From assembly GCA_964400515.1 (NCBI GenBank), contig CAYNTJ010000002.1, positions 124,001 to 188,000 on the forward strand: a stretch of 64,000 nucleotides of DNA, in the 5' to 3' direction. Positions 1-7,294 of this stretch are shown one piece after another. The first letter of the stretch is position 1. Each line of letters starts with the position of its first letter. The stretch comes from JAAYHV01 sp964400515. Lineage in GTDB: Bacteria; Bacillota; Clostridia; Peptostreptococcales; Anaerovoracaceae. The position numbers and the translations under genes were made by a program. The notes below the pieces were generated by a model. That model searched no databases, was not told where the DNA came from, and saw nothing but the letters and a program-made list of their open reading frames with translations.

Positions 1-173
1 TTTAACAATTTCTGCTGTAACTTTTCCCAAGCTTTTAGAACTTCACGGTCAGCTGTCTCTATAAAACGGTTAAGTCGTGTTTCACTATCACTCATGGTCA
101 TCGGAATATGCCTAAGCACCATATCCTCTGCAATATCTAGAAAAGGAGCGACAAGTATTAGTAGTTGTGCCAT
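1..173 (-). CDS. Hypothetical protein, N-terminal part only (runs off the left edge)
   Basis: An open frame starts at ATG 171-173, directly after an in-frame TAA, and stays open for 57 codons to the window edge. The peptide begins MAQLLILVAPFLDI and continues with a charged, probably helical stretch (positions 30-57). I do not recognise it. There is no good ribosome site. A second open stretch upstream (about 182-225) ends in the TAA that abuts this ATG, so it could be translationally coupled or simply the tail of decayed sequence. It lies downstream of the LoaP-like gene and may be the start of the operon LoaP acts on, or a remnant. Confidence 0.3.
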   Translation of the reverse strand, partial: MAQLLILVAPFLDIAEDMVLRHIPMTMSDSETRLNRFIETADREVLKAWEKLQQKLL

Positions 174-284
174 TTATAATTCACTTAAATAGTTCTTAGC
201 AGCTTTTGTACTTAGGAAAAGAGTAACCTCTTATCTGTTGCATTCACGTCATAATCAATAGCTGTAGTTAATATTAATCCTCCG

Positions 285-313
285 ATTATAAGTCGCTAAT
301 CGTCAATTGCAAA
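285..313 (-). promoter_or_regulatory. Possible sigma-A promoter in the LoaP downstream leader
   Basis: On the minus strand a TTTGCA -35 (308-313) is separated by 17 bases from a perfect TATAAT -10 (285-290). The -35 is weak. A GGAGG sequence overlaps the expected start site (278-282), so the promoter and ribosome-site readings compete. Confidence 0.3.
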
Positions 314-439
314 CCCTTTAATCGAAAAAATTTTCAATTTGATTTGCCCATTTGTGAAATTGTAAAGTTCGTTTGTTATTTAATTAAGTCTAATATAAAA
401 AATAATCTACAATCATTTTTAGACATAGCTTCGCCACCC

Positions 440-454
440 GGCAGCTTTGCTGCC
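440..454 (-). promoter_or_regulatory. Hairpin in the leader downstream of the LoaP gene
   Basis: GGCAGC-AAA-GCTGCC forms a perfect 6-bp G+C-rich stem, unusual in this A+T-rich stretch, and has no T-tract. It lies 48 bases after the stop of the LoaP-like gene on the same strand. Studied LoaP proteins bind a short RNA hairpin in the leader of their target operon, so this is a candidate binding element. That assignment is inference from position and shape only. Confidence 0.35.
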
Positions 455-501
455 AGTTGCTTACTATTACCTCCAGGTTATTAACCGGGCCGAAACACCG
501 A

Positions 502-1023
502 TTATTTAGTCTGGATTTTGTCTACTACTTCTATACCTAATTCAACAATTCTTTCTTCGCCAATGAAGTTAAGCTTGACCTTGGCCCTGCCCTTCCTTGG
601 ATTAAGAGACGTTATTCTACCTTCCAATCCAACTAATGGCCCATCAAGTACCTTAATCTTATCATTCTCCTTATATATAGATGATATCTCAATAAGATCC
701 CTACTATTCTTAGTAAGCCTCTCAATAATCCTTAATTCATCATCCTTAATAGTAAGTATATCCTCACCATTTCTCAATATATTAAGCGGCTTAATAGCTT
801 CCCTCATCCTGGAATAAAGCTCCTTATCAATATTACCCCTTAATATGATATATCCCGGAAAAAGCTTTCTTTCCACCTTTTCATACTTTCCGTTTCTTCT
901 TTCATTAAGAAGTCTTCTGTATATATATGAATCAAGTTCATCAGAAAAGTTACCGTCAATCTGTCTTTTAATCTTCTCTTCAGTATTATTAGGCGCAAAC
1001 AGCGCATACCAGTTATCCCTCAT
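502..1023 (-). CDS. loaP: LoaP/NusG-family specialised transcription antiterminator
   Basis: A 173-residue NusG paralogue. An N-terminal NGN domain (about 2-100, opening RDNWYALF and holding KLFPGYIILR near residue 55) is followed by a C-terminal KOW domain (about 125-170, GPLVGLEGRI and a KGRAKVKL strand). Its length and stand-alone setting, away from secE-rplK, fit LoaP rather than housekeeping NusG. LoaP proteins act locally on RNA polymerase to suppress termination in long polysaccharide or antibiotic operons next to their own gene. ATG 1021-1023 is chosen because the protein then begins just before the conserved aromatic strand; a TTG at 1033-1035 would add four residues. Neither has a clear ribosome site, and a terminator-like hairpin sits just upstream. 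The expected target operon is outside the window. Confidence 0.8.
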   Translation of the reverse strand: MRDNWYALFAPNNTEEKIKRQIDGNFSDELDSYIYRRLLNERRNGKYEKVERKLFPGYIILRGNIDKELYSRMREAIKPLNILRNGEDILTIKDDELRIIERLTKNSRDLIEISSIYKENDKIKVLDGPLVGLEGRITSLNPRKGRAKVKLNFIGEERIVELGIEVVDKIQTK

Positions 1024-1036
1024 AAAAAACAACAAA

Positions 1037-1058
1037 AAGCTTAGAGTGCACCAAGCTT
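1037..1058 (-). terminator. Attenuator-like hairpin in the loaP leader
   Basis: On the minus strand AAGCTTGG pairs with CTAAGCTT across a six-base loop (eight pairs including one G-U) and runs into a T-rich tract (TTTTTGTTGTTTTTT). It ends about 14 bases before the loaP ATG. It has the form of an intrinsic terminator placed between the promoter and the gene, which suggests attenuation or autoregulation of loaP. Confidence 0.4.
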
Positions 1059-1133
1059 TATACCTTTCTTCATACTATTTAACCCATACCATAAACTTCA
1101 CCCAAACCTTTTCCCTATTCTGTCAACTTTAAT

Positions 1134-1139
1134 ATTATA
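1134..1139 (-). promoter_or_regulatory. Extended -10 promoter for loaP
   Basis: The minus strand reads TGG-TATAAT, a perfect -10 with the extended TGn motif. The -35 is poor (TTAACC, 15 bases upstream). The predicted start near 1127 gives a leader of about 100 bases ending in the 1037-1058 hairpin. Confidence 0.4.
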
Positions 1140-1267
1140 CCATATATATGTAGTGGTTAAGTAATTATTTGTTACAATAGATAGACATATTATTACATTA
1201 AATCAGTTTTACTAATTGTTATTATAGCATAGAAAAAAACATATGTGTAGTTATTGTAAACAAAAAA

Positions 1268-1282
1268 ACCGCAAAATGCGGT
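1268..1282 (-). terminator. Intrinsic terminator of the 229-residue lipoprotein gene
   Basis: ACCGCA-TTT-TGCGGT followed by seven T on the minus strand, 30 bases after the stop codon. It shares its stem with the hairpins at 2045-2063 and 3347-3363. Confidence 0.75.
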
Positions 1283-1312
1283 ATTTTTGCTTATATAATC
1301 AAAATATTTCCG

Positions 1313-2002
1313 TTATAACCATAATTGGTAATAATAATTTAACCTTCCCGACCCATCAAATACGAAATACAAATTGGAGATAGCTGACATGAAGGGATCA
1401 TCTCTATCATAAAATTCCCTGAAAGTCTCATCCTCCGCCATGGCAATATCAACAGCCTCATCCCAGGTATATCCATGCTTTCTTAAGCACTCCTCGGACG
1501 ATATAACCTCATTGGTATCATGATCATAATAGTAACAATCATAGTACTCCAAATCACCACTGGCAGTAAAATTAATCTCATTAAAGATGGAAATAACAGA
1601 AATATTAAGATTATCAGTAACAACATCGTAATCAACAGTATAGCTTGTAATAGGACTATTAGGATTATTCCCGTTATATTCCAACAAGAAATCCCTTATA
1701 TCATCCCTATCATCATGATAATCCATGGTACTTAGGGCAGTATTAATTTTATCATAATTAACCACCTTATCAGTAACTATAGGCTGTCTAACATCAACAT
1801 TTATACCATCAATACTTTCATTTAGAACTAATCTATCAACAACTTCAAAATCAATAATTACAGGGTCATTTGTTTCTTCTTCTATTGCAACAGGCTCATC
1901 CCCATCGCTGTTAGAAGTAGGTTCTTCAACCTCCTTGTCATTACAACCCGTAAGGGATATAACAAGGAGTATAGCTATTAACGGAATCAATCTTTTATAC
2001 AC
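1313..2002 (-). CDS. Predicted lipoprotein of unknown function
   Basis: 229 residues. The N-terminus has a basic start, a hydrophobic core and the lipobox LTGC with Cys20 as the acylation site, so it should be an exported, membrane-anchored lipoprotein. Residues 21-50 are an acidic, Asn/Glu/Asp-rich linker. The remainder is an acidic mixed alpha/beta region with many Asp and Tyr and no motif I recognise. The start is GTG (2000-2002), preceded by GAGAGGGGTGAT, a good ribosome site. It follows the WG-repeat gene by 61 bases with a terminator between, and ends in its own terminator. It clusters with two other exported or membrane proteins (WG-repeat and Sel1-repeat), suggesting a surface-related set, but no function can be assigned. 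Confidence 0.75.
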   Translation of the reverse strand: MYKRLIPLIAILLVISLTGCNDKEVEEPTSNSDGDEPVAIEEETNDPVIIDFEVVDRLVLNESIDGINVDVRQPIVTDKVVNYDKINTALSTMDYHDDRDDIRDFLLEYNGNNPNSPITSYTVDYDVVTDNLNISVISIFNEINFTASGDLEYYDCYYYDHDTNEVISSEECLRKHGYTWDEAVDIAMAEDETFREFYDRDDPFMSAISNLYFVFDGSGRLNYYYQLWL

Positions 2003-2044
2003 AATATCACCCCTCTCTATTTATTCATTATATCAAAAAATAAA

Positions 2045-2063
2045 AATACCGCAAAGCGGTATT
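2045..2063 (-). terminator. Intrinsic terminator of the WG-repeat gene
   Basis: AATACCGC-TTT-GCGGTATT followed by a short T-run, directly after the stop of the WG-repeat gene. The stem core is shared with 1268-1282 and 3347-3363. Confidence 0.7.
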
Positions 2064-3253
2064 TTAAAAATAACAAGGTCCTATCCTATCAAACATGGGC
2101 ATAACAACATAATTACCCTTACCATCAATTATTCCGTACTTATCATCCACCATTACATAAGCATACCCATCATCATAAAAGGCACTTACATCCTTATACA
2201 TAGGTGATATTACAAATTCACCGGTGGAATCTATAAAGCCCCATTTGTTATTATCATATACAGGAGCCAAACCATGTTTTGTAAACGAACTTATGAATTC
2301 GTATGGTTTGTTTATAACGAACTTGCCTTCGGCATCTATATATCCATAAGCATATTCATTTTCCACAAAAGCAAGACCGTTTTCACTAAACTCTCCCACA
2401 TAGGTATATTGAGGATTAATTACATATTCTCCCTGCTCATTAATATATCCCCACATACCATCCTTATATACAGAAGCTAAGCCATTGCTGCTAAAGAAGC
2501 TTGCCGTATCAAACTGAGGATTTATTACATACTTACCTTCTGTGTTAATAAAGCCCCAATAATAGTCCTTTTGTACAGATGCCATATTGTTTTTTGTAAA
2601 GCTGCAGGCATCATCAAACTGCGGCTCTATAACAAACTCACCCTCTTCATTTATGAAGCCCCACTTGTCATTTAACTTTGCCGCAGCAAGGCCGTTGGCT
2701 GTAAAATTATATACACCCTCAAAGCGAGGTTCTATTACATATTTACCTTCCGTATTGATAAAGCCCCAATATCCGTCTCTTTTAACCCGGCAAGTCCATT
2801 TGGAGTAAAGCTATATGCATCCTCGTACTGGGGATTTATTTCACAATTACCCTGTTCATTGATATAGCCGTATTCATTAAAGGAATATACAAGTGCCAAG
2901 CCAACGCTGCTGAATCCATATGCGTTATCAAACTGCGGACTTATAATATAGTCCCCTTCCTTATTGATATAGCCATACTTACCGTTTTCCTGTACGGGTA
3001 CAACATTTTTGTTGAATAGATTATAGTCTTCTTCCTTATAGCCTGCTTTATTCATATTAAAGAATACAAATACCAAAGCAGCTATAACTATAATTCCCCC
3101 AATACCTATAATGATCTTTTTCTTACTTAATTTAGCCTTAGTAGCATCTTCTTTTTCTATAGCTTCATCCTTCACCGAAACCATTGTGCCACAAGAATCA
3201 CAAAACTTGGAATTCCTGCTGAGTTTCTTCCCGCAATTCTCACGTTTTGCCAT
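2064..3253 (-). pseudogene. WG-repeat membrane protein with degenerate zinc ribbon, frameshifted
   Basis: The intact protein would be about 396 residues: a zinc-ribbon-like N-terminus (5-24), one transmembrane helix (about 46-66) and nine WG/KWG repeats of the form YGxIxxxGxYVIxPxF. The frame breaks at a run of four T (2780-2783; AAAA in the gene). Restoring one A joins residue 157 to the downstream frame exactly on the repeat pattern (KRDGYWGFINTEG). Both flanking frames are fully open, so the break is recent, or a sequencing error. The first zinc-ribbon Cys also appears lost: the usual C-x-N-C-G reads R-E-N-C-G (codon CGT instead of TGT). The ribosome site AAGGAG precedes ATG 3253. WG-repeat domains are thought to mediate binding; the partner here is unknown. 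Confidence 0.75.
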
Positions 3254-3286
3254 ATATTTCTCCTTAAATTATATAATTATTCTAAT

Positions 3287-3292
3287 ATTATA
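3287..3292 (-). promoter_or_regulatory. Extended -10 promoter of the WG-repeat gene
   Basis: TGC-TATAAT on the minus strand, about 35 bases upstream of the ATG, without a good -35 box. It would give the WG-repeat gene its own start downstream of the hairpin at 3347-3363. Confidence 0.4.
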
Positions 3293-3344
3293 GCACTTTT
3301 ATACAATTTCTGATATTTTTTTTAAAAAATTCTACAAAAAGCAA

Positions 3345-3434
3345 AAATACCGCAAAGCGGTATCTTTGAAAGTGTGTGTATGGTAAATCCCAAGAAGGAG
3401 ATTTACTGAATTTAATAAGTTATTACTAACTTAT
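3345..3434 (-). ncRNA. Candidate small RNA with Shine-Dalgarno-complementary loop
   Basis: A strong minus-strand promoter (3440-3469) is followed within about 90 bases by a terminator hairpin (3347-3363, ATACCGC-TTT-GCGGTAT plus T5), with no open frame of note between. The predicted transcript begins in a hairpin (3415-3434, eight-base arms), then carries a second hairpin, GTAAATC stem with loop TCCTTCTTGG (about 3383-3406), then a single-stranded linker. The loop contains CTCCTTCT, complementary to AGAAGGAG ribosome sites, as in C-rich-loop regulatory RNAs of Bacillota. Alternatively it is an attenuated leader of the WG-repeat gene. Confidence 0.35.
3347..3363 (-). terminator. Intrinsic terminator (third copy of the ACCGC stem)
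   Basis: ATACCGC-TTT-GCGGTAT followed by TTTTTGC on the minus strand. It lies 130 bases beyond the Sel1 gene and downstream of the 3440-3469 promoter, so it would end transcripts from either. Confidence 0.65.
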
Positions 3435-3439
3435 CTAGT

Positions 3440-3469
3440 ATTATACTAACAATTATATACTAATGTCAA
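3440..3469 (-). promoter_or_regulatory. Consensus sigma-A promoter
   Basis: TTGACA (3464-3469) and TATAAT (3440-3445), both perfect, with 18-base spacing on the minus strand. The predicted start is near 3433. No coding start lies between it and the terminator at 3347-3363. Confidence 0.65.
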
Positions 3470-3493
3470 CCATAAATTTGTATAATAATTGTA

Positions 3494-4543
3494 TTAATTA
3501 TTATTAATCTCCTTTAAATCCTCAATAGCATCCAAATTACCATTATCCGCCGCCTTATTAAGCCATTCTAATGCAATATCACTATCAAGCTTACAGCCCT
3601 CTCCGTTGCTATACATGCAGGATAGAAAATATTGGGCAGGAGCATAATCCTGCTTTGCCGACTTTTCCATAAGTTCAAATGCCCTGTCATAATTAATCTC
3701 ACAGGCATATCCAAAATAGTGCATATATCCAAGATAATATTGACCGTAAAAATTATCCGCAAGAGCAGAAGCTTCAAATAAATCATAGGCTCCCTTGTAG
3801 TCCTGCTTACAGCCTAAGCCTTCAAGATACATATATCCAAGTCCGTATTGACCATACGGATCCTGTTGAACCGCAGACTTCTCATACCATCTGACAGCCT
3901 CTTTATAGTCCTTATCACAGCCTTCACCAAAAAAATATAGCTCTCCCAACCAGTATTGTCCATAGGAATGCCCTTGGCCCGCAGCCTTATAGAAATATTT
4001 ATATGCCTTATCATAATCTATATCACAGCCTTCACCATAATAGCATGAATAGGCCAGATCAAATTGTCCGTTGGCACTTCCCTGCTCAGCAGAAAGCTCA
4101 AACCATTTTAATGCCTCCACATAATCCTGCTCACAGCCCTCTCCGAAGTAGTAGAGATTACCAAAGGCATCCTGCCCCTCAGCATATTCCTGCTCCGCAG
4201 AAAGCTTCAGCCATTTATATGCTTCATCATAGTCCATATCACAGCCTTCACCATATAAATATAGAGTACCAAGCCAGTATTGACCTTCGGCATTACCGTT
4301 ATTCGCAGCCTTTGTAAACCATTCAAAAGCCTTTTCATAGCTTTGTTCGCATCCATCTCCATAATAGTTTAATATCCCCAGTTCAACCTGAGATAAATGA
4401 TCCCCCTTATTTGCCGATTCTTCATACTCCAAGTAGATGAAGCTCTTAATTTGATTACCGAATTCTTCCAAAGAACAACCCACAAATATAAGTAAGGCCA
4501 TAATTACAAGGATAATAATTCTATTTTTTCTGCTCTTTAACAT
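3494..4543 (-). CDS. Sel1-repeat (SLR) lipoprotein with a Cys in every repeat
   Basis: 349 residues. A basic N-terminus, hydrophobic core and lipobox FVGC (Cys23) mark an exported lipoprotein. From about residue 40 onward there are eight Sel1-like repeats of about 36 residues, an alpha-helical TPR-like solenoid used for protein-protein contacts. The turn that usually reads GxGVxxDY here reads GxGC/GYAC in all eight repeats (for example GEGCDMDY, GEGCEQDY), so Cys recurs at the same position. The ribosome site AAAAGGAG precedes ATG 4541-4543. It lies upstream of the candidate small RNA and the WG-repeat gene. Sel1 lipoproteins are often surface or signalling scaffolds; no specific role can be inferred. 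Confidence 0.85.
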   Translation of the reverse strand: MLKSRKNRIIILVIMALLIFVGCSLEEFGNQIKSFIYLEYEESANKGDHLSQVELGILNYYGDGCEQSYEKAFEWFTKAANNGNAEGQYWLGTLYLYGEGCDMDYDEAYKWLKLSAEQEYAEGQDAFGNLYYFGEGCEQDYVEALKWFELSAEQGSANGQFDLAYSCYYGEGCDIDYDKAYKYFYKAAGQGHSYGQYWLGELYFFGEGCDKDYKEAVRWYEKSAVQQDPYGQYGLGYMYLEGLGCKQDYKGAYDLFEASALADNFYGQYYLGYMHYFGYACEINYDRAFELMEKSAKQDYAPAQYFLSCMYSNGEGCKLDSDIALEWLNKAADNGNLDAIEDLKEINNN

Positions 4544-4630
4544 AATAATCTCCTTTTAATTATTATATCATTTACTTAATTTTTTATAAAATTTATTTAT
4601 TACATAAAACAGACCTTTTATTACATTAAA

Positions 4631-4653
4631 AAGAGGAATTCTTGGATTCCTCT
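4631..4653. repeat. 24-bp palindrome, copy 1
   Basis: AAGAGGAATTCTTGGATTCC followed by TCT is a near-perfect inverted repeat that can form a 10-bp hairpin with loop CTTG. On the minus strand it is followed by TTTTTAATG, so it could act as a terminator. A nearly identical palindrome is at 7853-7876; the two bracket the 4.6-7.9 kb segment. Confidence 0.6.
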
Positions 4654-4986
4654 AGTTTTAGAGGCAAATAATATAATCATTTCATAGTTATGCTCCACCT
4701 ACTTATAAGATTTTACCTCAAAAATTGGACCCATTGTAGATAACTTATGTGAAAATAAGTTTTCTATTACTAAGACATTGAATTCTTCATCAGTTTTTAA
4801 AGCAAATAGCTCCAGTTGTTTTATCTTATTTATCTCATACTTATCTTCCTAAAATGTAAATTTAATTTTTACTCCTTTTCCCTTTAGTTACAAACATTTC
4901 TTGATCATTACATAAATTTAGAACTGCTTGAAAATATTTTTCTGAAAATATCTAAACGCGCTCAGGATTCTTTGGAGCATATAATC
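4654..4986. other. Probable decayed coding sequence
   Basis: No complete gene. On the minus strand a 49-codon open stretch (4699-4848) has no start codon or ribosome site, and a second open stretch upstream (about 4860-4986) is broken by stops. Their residue composition looks protein-like, and together they resemble one gene broken by several stops or frameshifts. I cannot name the family. Confidence 0.25.
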
Positions 4987-5214
4987 TTAACTAGAAACAA
5001 TCGTTAAGCCCACTAAAGTGATAACCTTCAAATTAATTTTCCCACCTAGTTCTTTTGCAATTATAGGAACATCTCCAAAGCTTATATAAAAATTCAAATT
5101 TAGACAAAGCGTTAAAACCATCATCACAGTTAAATCAATTCCTTGCAATAATCCCATAAACACTCTATTGTGTAGATGCTTTCTATAGTCCCCTAGAACT
5201 CTGTCCGATACCAC
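4987..5214 (-). CDS. Small hypothetical protein or gene fragment
   Basis: 75 codons from GTG (5212-5214), with AAGGA six bases upstream. Residues 19-44 are hydrophobic enough for a membrane segment. A short open stretch just upstream in another frame (5190-5281, beginning MNVDMLQLSG) looks like part of the same broken gene. It sits between the palindrome at 4631 and the cation exporter, in what appears to be decayed sequence. I do not recognise it, and it may not be a functional gene. Confidence 0.25.
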   Translation of the reverse strand: MVSDRVLGDYRKHLHNRVFMGLLQGIDLTVMMVLTLCLNLNFYISFGDVPIIAKELGGKINLKVITLVGLTIVSS

Positions 5215-5303
5215 TGATTTTCCTTACCCCAACCACTTGCTCTACGGAGCCAGATAATTGTAGCATATCAACGTTCATTATTTCTTTCATTCAATTATAT
5301 TGT

Positions 5304-6236
5304 TTAGTCGTTTTGTTCATCTCTTTTTATATTGGGTTCCAAATGAAAAGTAATTATACTTCCTTTACCAAAATAATCCTTCAACTGTTTTTCAATTGAT
5401 TCAGAAACTTCATGTGCATAGTGTAATGAACTTGCTTCATCAAATAATAAATGTGATTCAATAACTACATTAGAGCCTACACGCCTAGTCCTTAAATGGT
5501 GAAAATCCAAGATTTCTTCCCTATTATTTAGTAAATTGAATATATATTCTATCTCATCTTTATTAAGGGATACTTCTAATAATTCATTGACTGAGGGCAA
5601 GATAATTTGAAAAGATACCTTTATAATAAAAACACTTACCACTATAGCCGCTATAGGATCAAATATTGTCCATTTATCTCCAAGGAAATATGCAACACTT
5701 ATCCCTATAAGGGTTCCAATTGAAGAAAATGCATCTGATCGATGATGCCAACCATTGGCAATTACTGCCGGGGATTTTATTCTTTCACCAATATTTTTAG
5801 TGTATCGATATAATGTTTCCTTGAATATAATTGATAATATGGCTGCAATTATTGCAATCATTCTAGGGCTAGCTATTGTTTCACCTTTTATTAAAACTTC
5901 ATAAATAGAAATCAACCCGTTTTTCATAATAGTATAACCTGCAAATAATAATGTCATACCAATAATCAACGTTGCAAATGTTTCATATTTACCATGCCCA
6001 AAATTGTGTTTTTCATCCGCAGGTTTATCCGTAAATCCGAAGCCTACTAAAACAACAATATCTGTAAAAAAATCTGTCATTGAGTGAATTCCATCTGCAA
6101 GCATTGCATTGCTTTTCCCAATTATACCAGCCATTATTTTAATTATTGTCAATATAGTATTTACAATAAAGCCAATCCATGTTACTTTTTTTGCTTCGTA
6201 ACTTCGTTTTTTATCGTTTATTTCATAGTTGTACAT
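5304..6236 (-). CDS. czcD: CDF-family cation efflux transporter (likely Ni/Co exporter)
   Basis: 310 residues with the cation diffusion facilitator plan: about six membrane helices (roughly 18-210), then a cytosolic ferredoxin-like dimer domain (about 215-300). The metal-site signatures are HSMTD in helix 2 (H51, D55, with D48 and D59 nearby) and HHRSD in helix 5. The protein should export divalent metal in exchange for protons. The ribosome site AAGGAG lies before ATG 6236. It is the second gene after the NiCo riboswitch at 7295-7411, which argues for nickel or cobalt as the substrate; from protein sequence alone Zn, Mn or Fe would be equally possible. It may also be served by a weak internal promoter at 6261-6266. 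Confidence 0.85.
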   Translation of the reverse strand: MYNYEINDKKRSYEAKKVTWIGFIVNTILTIIKIMAGIIGKSNAMLADGIHSMTDFFTDIVVLVGFGFTDKPADEKHNFGHGKYETFATLIIGMTLLFAGYTIMKNGLISIYEVLIKGETIASPRMIAIIAAILSIIFKETLYRYTKNIGERIKSPAVIANGWHHRSDAFSSIGTLIGISVAYFLGDKWTIFDPIAAIVVSVFIIKVSFQIILPSVNELLEVSLNKDEIEYIFNLLNNREEILDFHHLRTRRVGSNVVIESHLLFDEASSLHYAHEVSESIEKQLKDYFGKGSIITFHLEPNIKRDEQND

Positions 6237-6260
6237 ATTAACACTCCTTAATTTAAAATT

Positions 6261-6266
6261 AATATA
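6261..6266 (-). promoter_or_regulatory. Possible extended -10 promoter for the CDF gene
   Basis: TGT-TATATT on the minus strand, about 25 bases upstream of the CDF start, without a convincing -35. It would let the exporter be expressed apart from the riboswitch. Confidence 0.25.
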
Positions 6267-6308
6267 ACAAATACTAACTCTTGTTTACACATTTCATTTA
6301 TTAATTAA

Positions 6309-7264
6309 TCATTTTCTCTTATTATAGTAAGAATACAAATAGCTCTTTAATATATCTATAGCTTTTGTTTCAATACCACTTTCAGCTATCAGTAAATCAA
6401 ATTCATCCTGTAAACATTTCATTTCTTCCACCGCAACCATAGCATGCTTAGACATAGTAAGCTTAGCAAGTTCTCTACTCATTAAAGGCTTAAATATATG
6501 TACTAATAAAGCACTCGGCAACTTAAAATAGTTCAGCTTCATTGGTGTTACTGAGTAACCAAGAGATTTCAAAACATAGAAACCCTCTTTTATACCTTGA
6601 ATCATTAAATTAATATCCTCAGAAGATTGTGATAACTCATAATTATTCCCATTATATTTATATAAAATATTCGCTATACATGTGACAATACTTACATGAT
6701 ATTTTTGCCAAGCATCCATGTTGCTACTATAAACTGATGGAATTCCTGCGTTATTAAAAGCTTTAATCAATCTTTTTACCCTTTGAGATTTCTTCCCATC
6801 ATACTCACCAAATGTTGTAGTTTGAAAAAGTCTAATAATCCCATTCCCGACAAAATAGTTTACAACGCCTTCCACTCTTTCTCCACCTGCCGATGGGAAA
6901 CCAATCATTATCCTTTCAGAACCTATCATCTTTCCCCATTCTTCATATCCCAGTGCATTATTAACAATAAAAACTATATTTGGTGAACAGTTTTTTTAAG
7001 CACATGCAGTATACTATTTACTTGTGTTTTTTGCATAACAATCATGATATAATCATAATAATCTTCCGGAGACAACTCCTTAATCACTTTCACTTTTGTA
7101 ATCAAAGGAGCTTTTGTTTTTGCATCCTGTATTACCACACCCTGATTAATAATTTCTTTGTATCGATTTCCTCTAGCCAAAATCGTCACATCATTCCCTG
7201 AACTTTGCAATTTCGATGCAAAAATACTACCTATTACTCCGGCGCCACAGATAAGAACTTTCAT
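6309..7264 (-). pseudogene. Ketopantoate reductase-like (ApbA/PanE family) protein, frameshifted
   Basis: The intact product would be about 318 residues: an N-terminal Rossmann domain with GAGVIGS (7-13) for NAD(P)H and a C-terminal helical ApbA_C domain (FPSAGGERVEG, then SQSSEDINLMIQ). The frame is lost at a run of seven T (6991-6997; A7 in the gene); eight A would restore it (HVLKKNCSPNIVFIVNN). Both flanking frames are otherwise intact. The ribosome site AAGGAGG precedes ATG 7264. This family includes true 2-dehydropantoate 2-reductases but also many relatives of other specificity. Lying between a NiCo riboswitch and a metal exporter, a role in pantothenate synthesis is doubtful. The break may be real decay, slippage or a base-calling error. 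Confidence 0.7.
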
Positions 7265-7294
7265 TTAGCACATCCTCCTTATTAGAAATGTATA

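Larger units (their letters stand above)
174..501. other. Intergenic stretch between the LoaP gene and the left-edge gene
   Basis: No convincing complete gene is present. On the minus strand it contains, in order, a GGTTATTAACC palindrome (476-486), a 6-bp hairpin (440-454), a possible promoter (285-313) and a short open stretch ending just before base 173. That stretch can only be joined to a longer peptide by assuming a frameshift near 210. No terminator follows the LoaP gene, so its transcript could run straight through this stretch as a leader for whatever lies beyond the window. Confidence 0.5.

Noticed and set aside
2587..2808. Plus-strand open frame opposite the WG-repeat gene
   Set aside because: It is the shadow of the repeat frame on the other strand, with no ribosome site.
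4631..4653. Insertion-sequence terminal repeat
   Set aside because: The palindromes at 4631 and 7853 are self-complementary hairpins with no transposase or target duplications seen between them.
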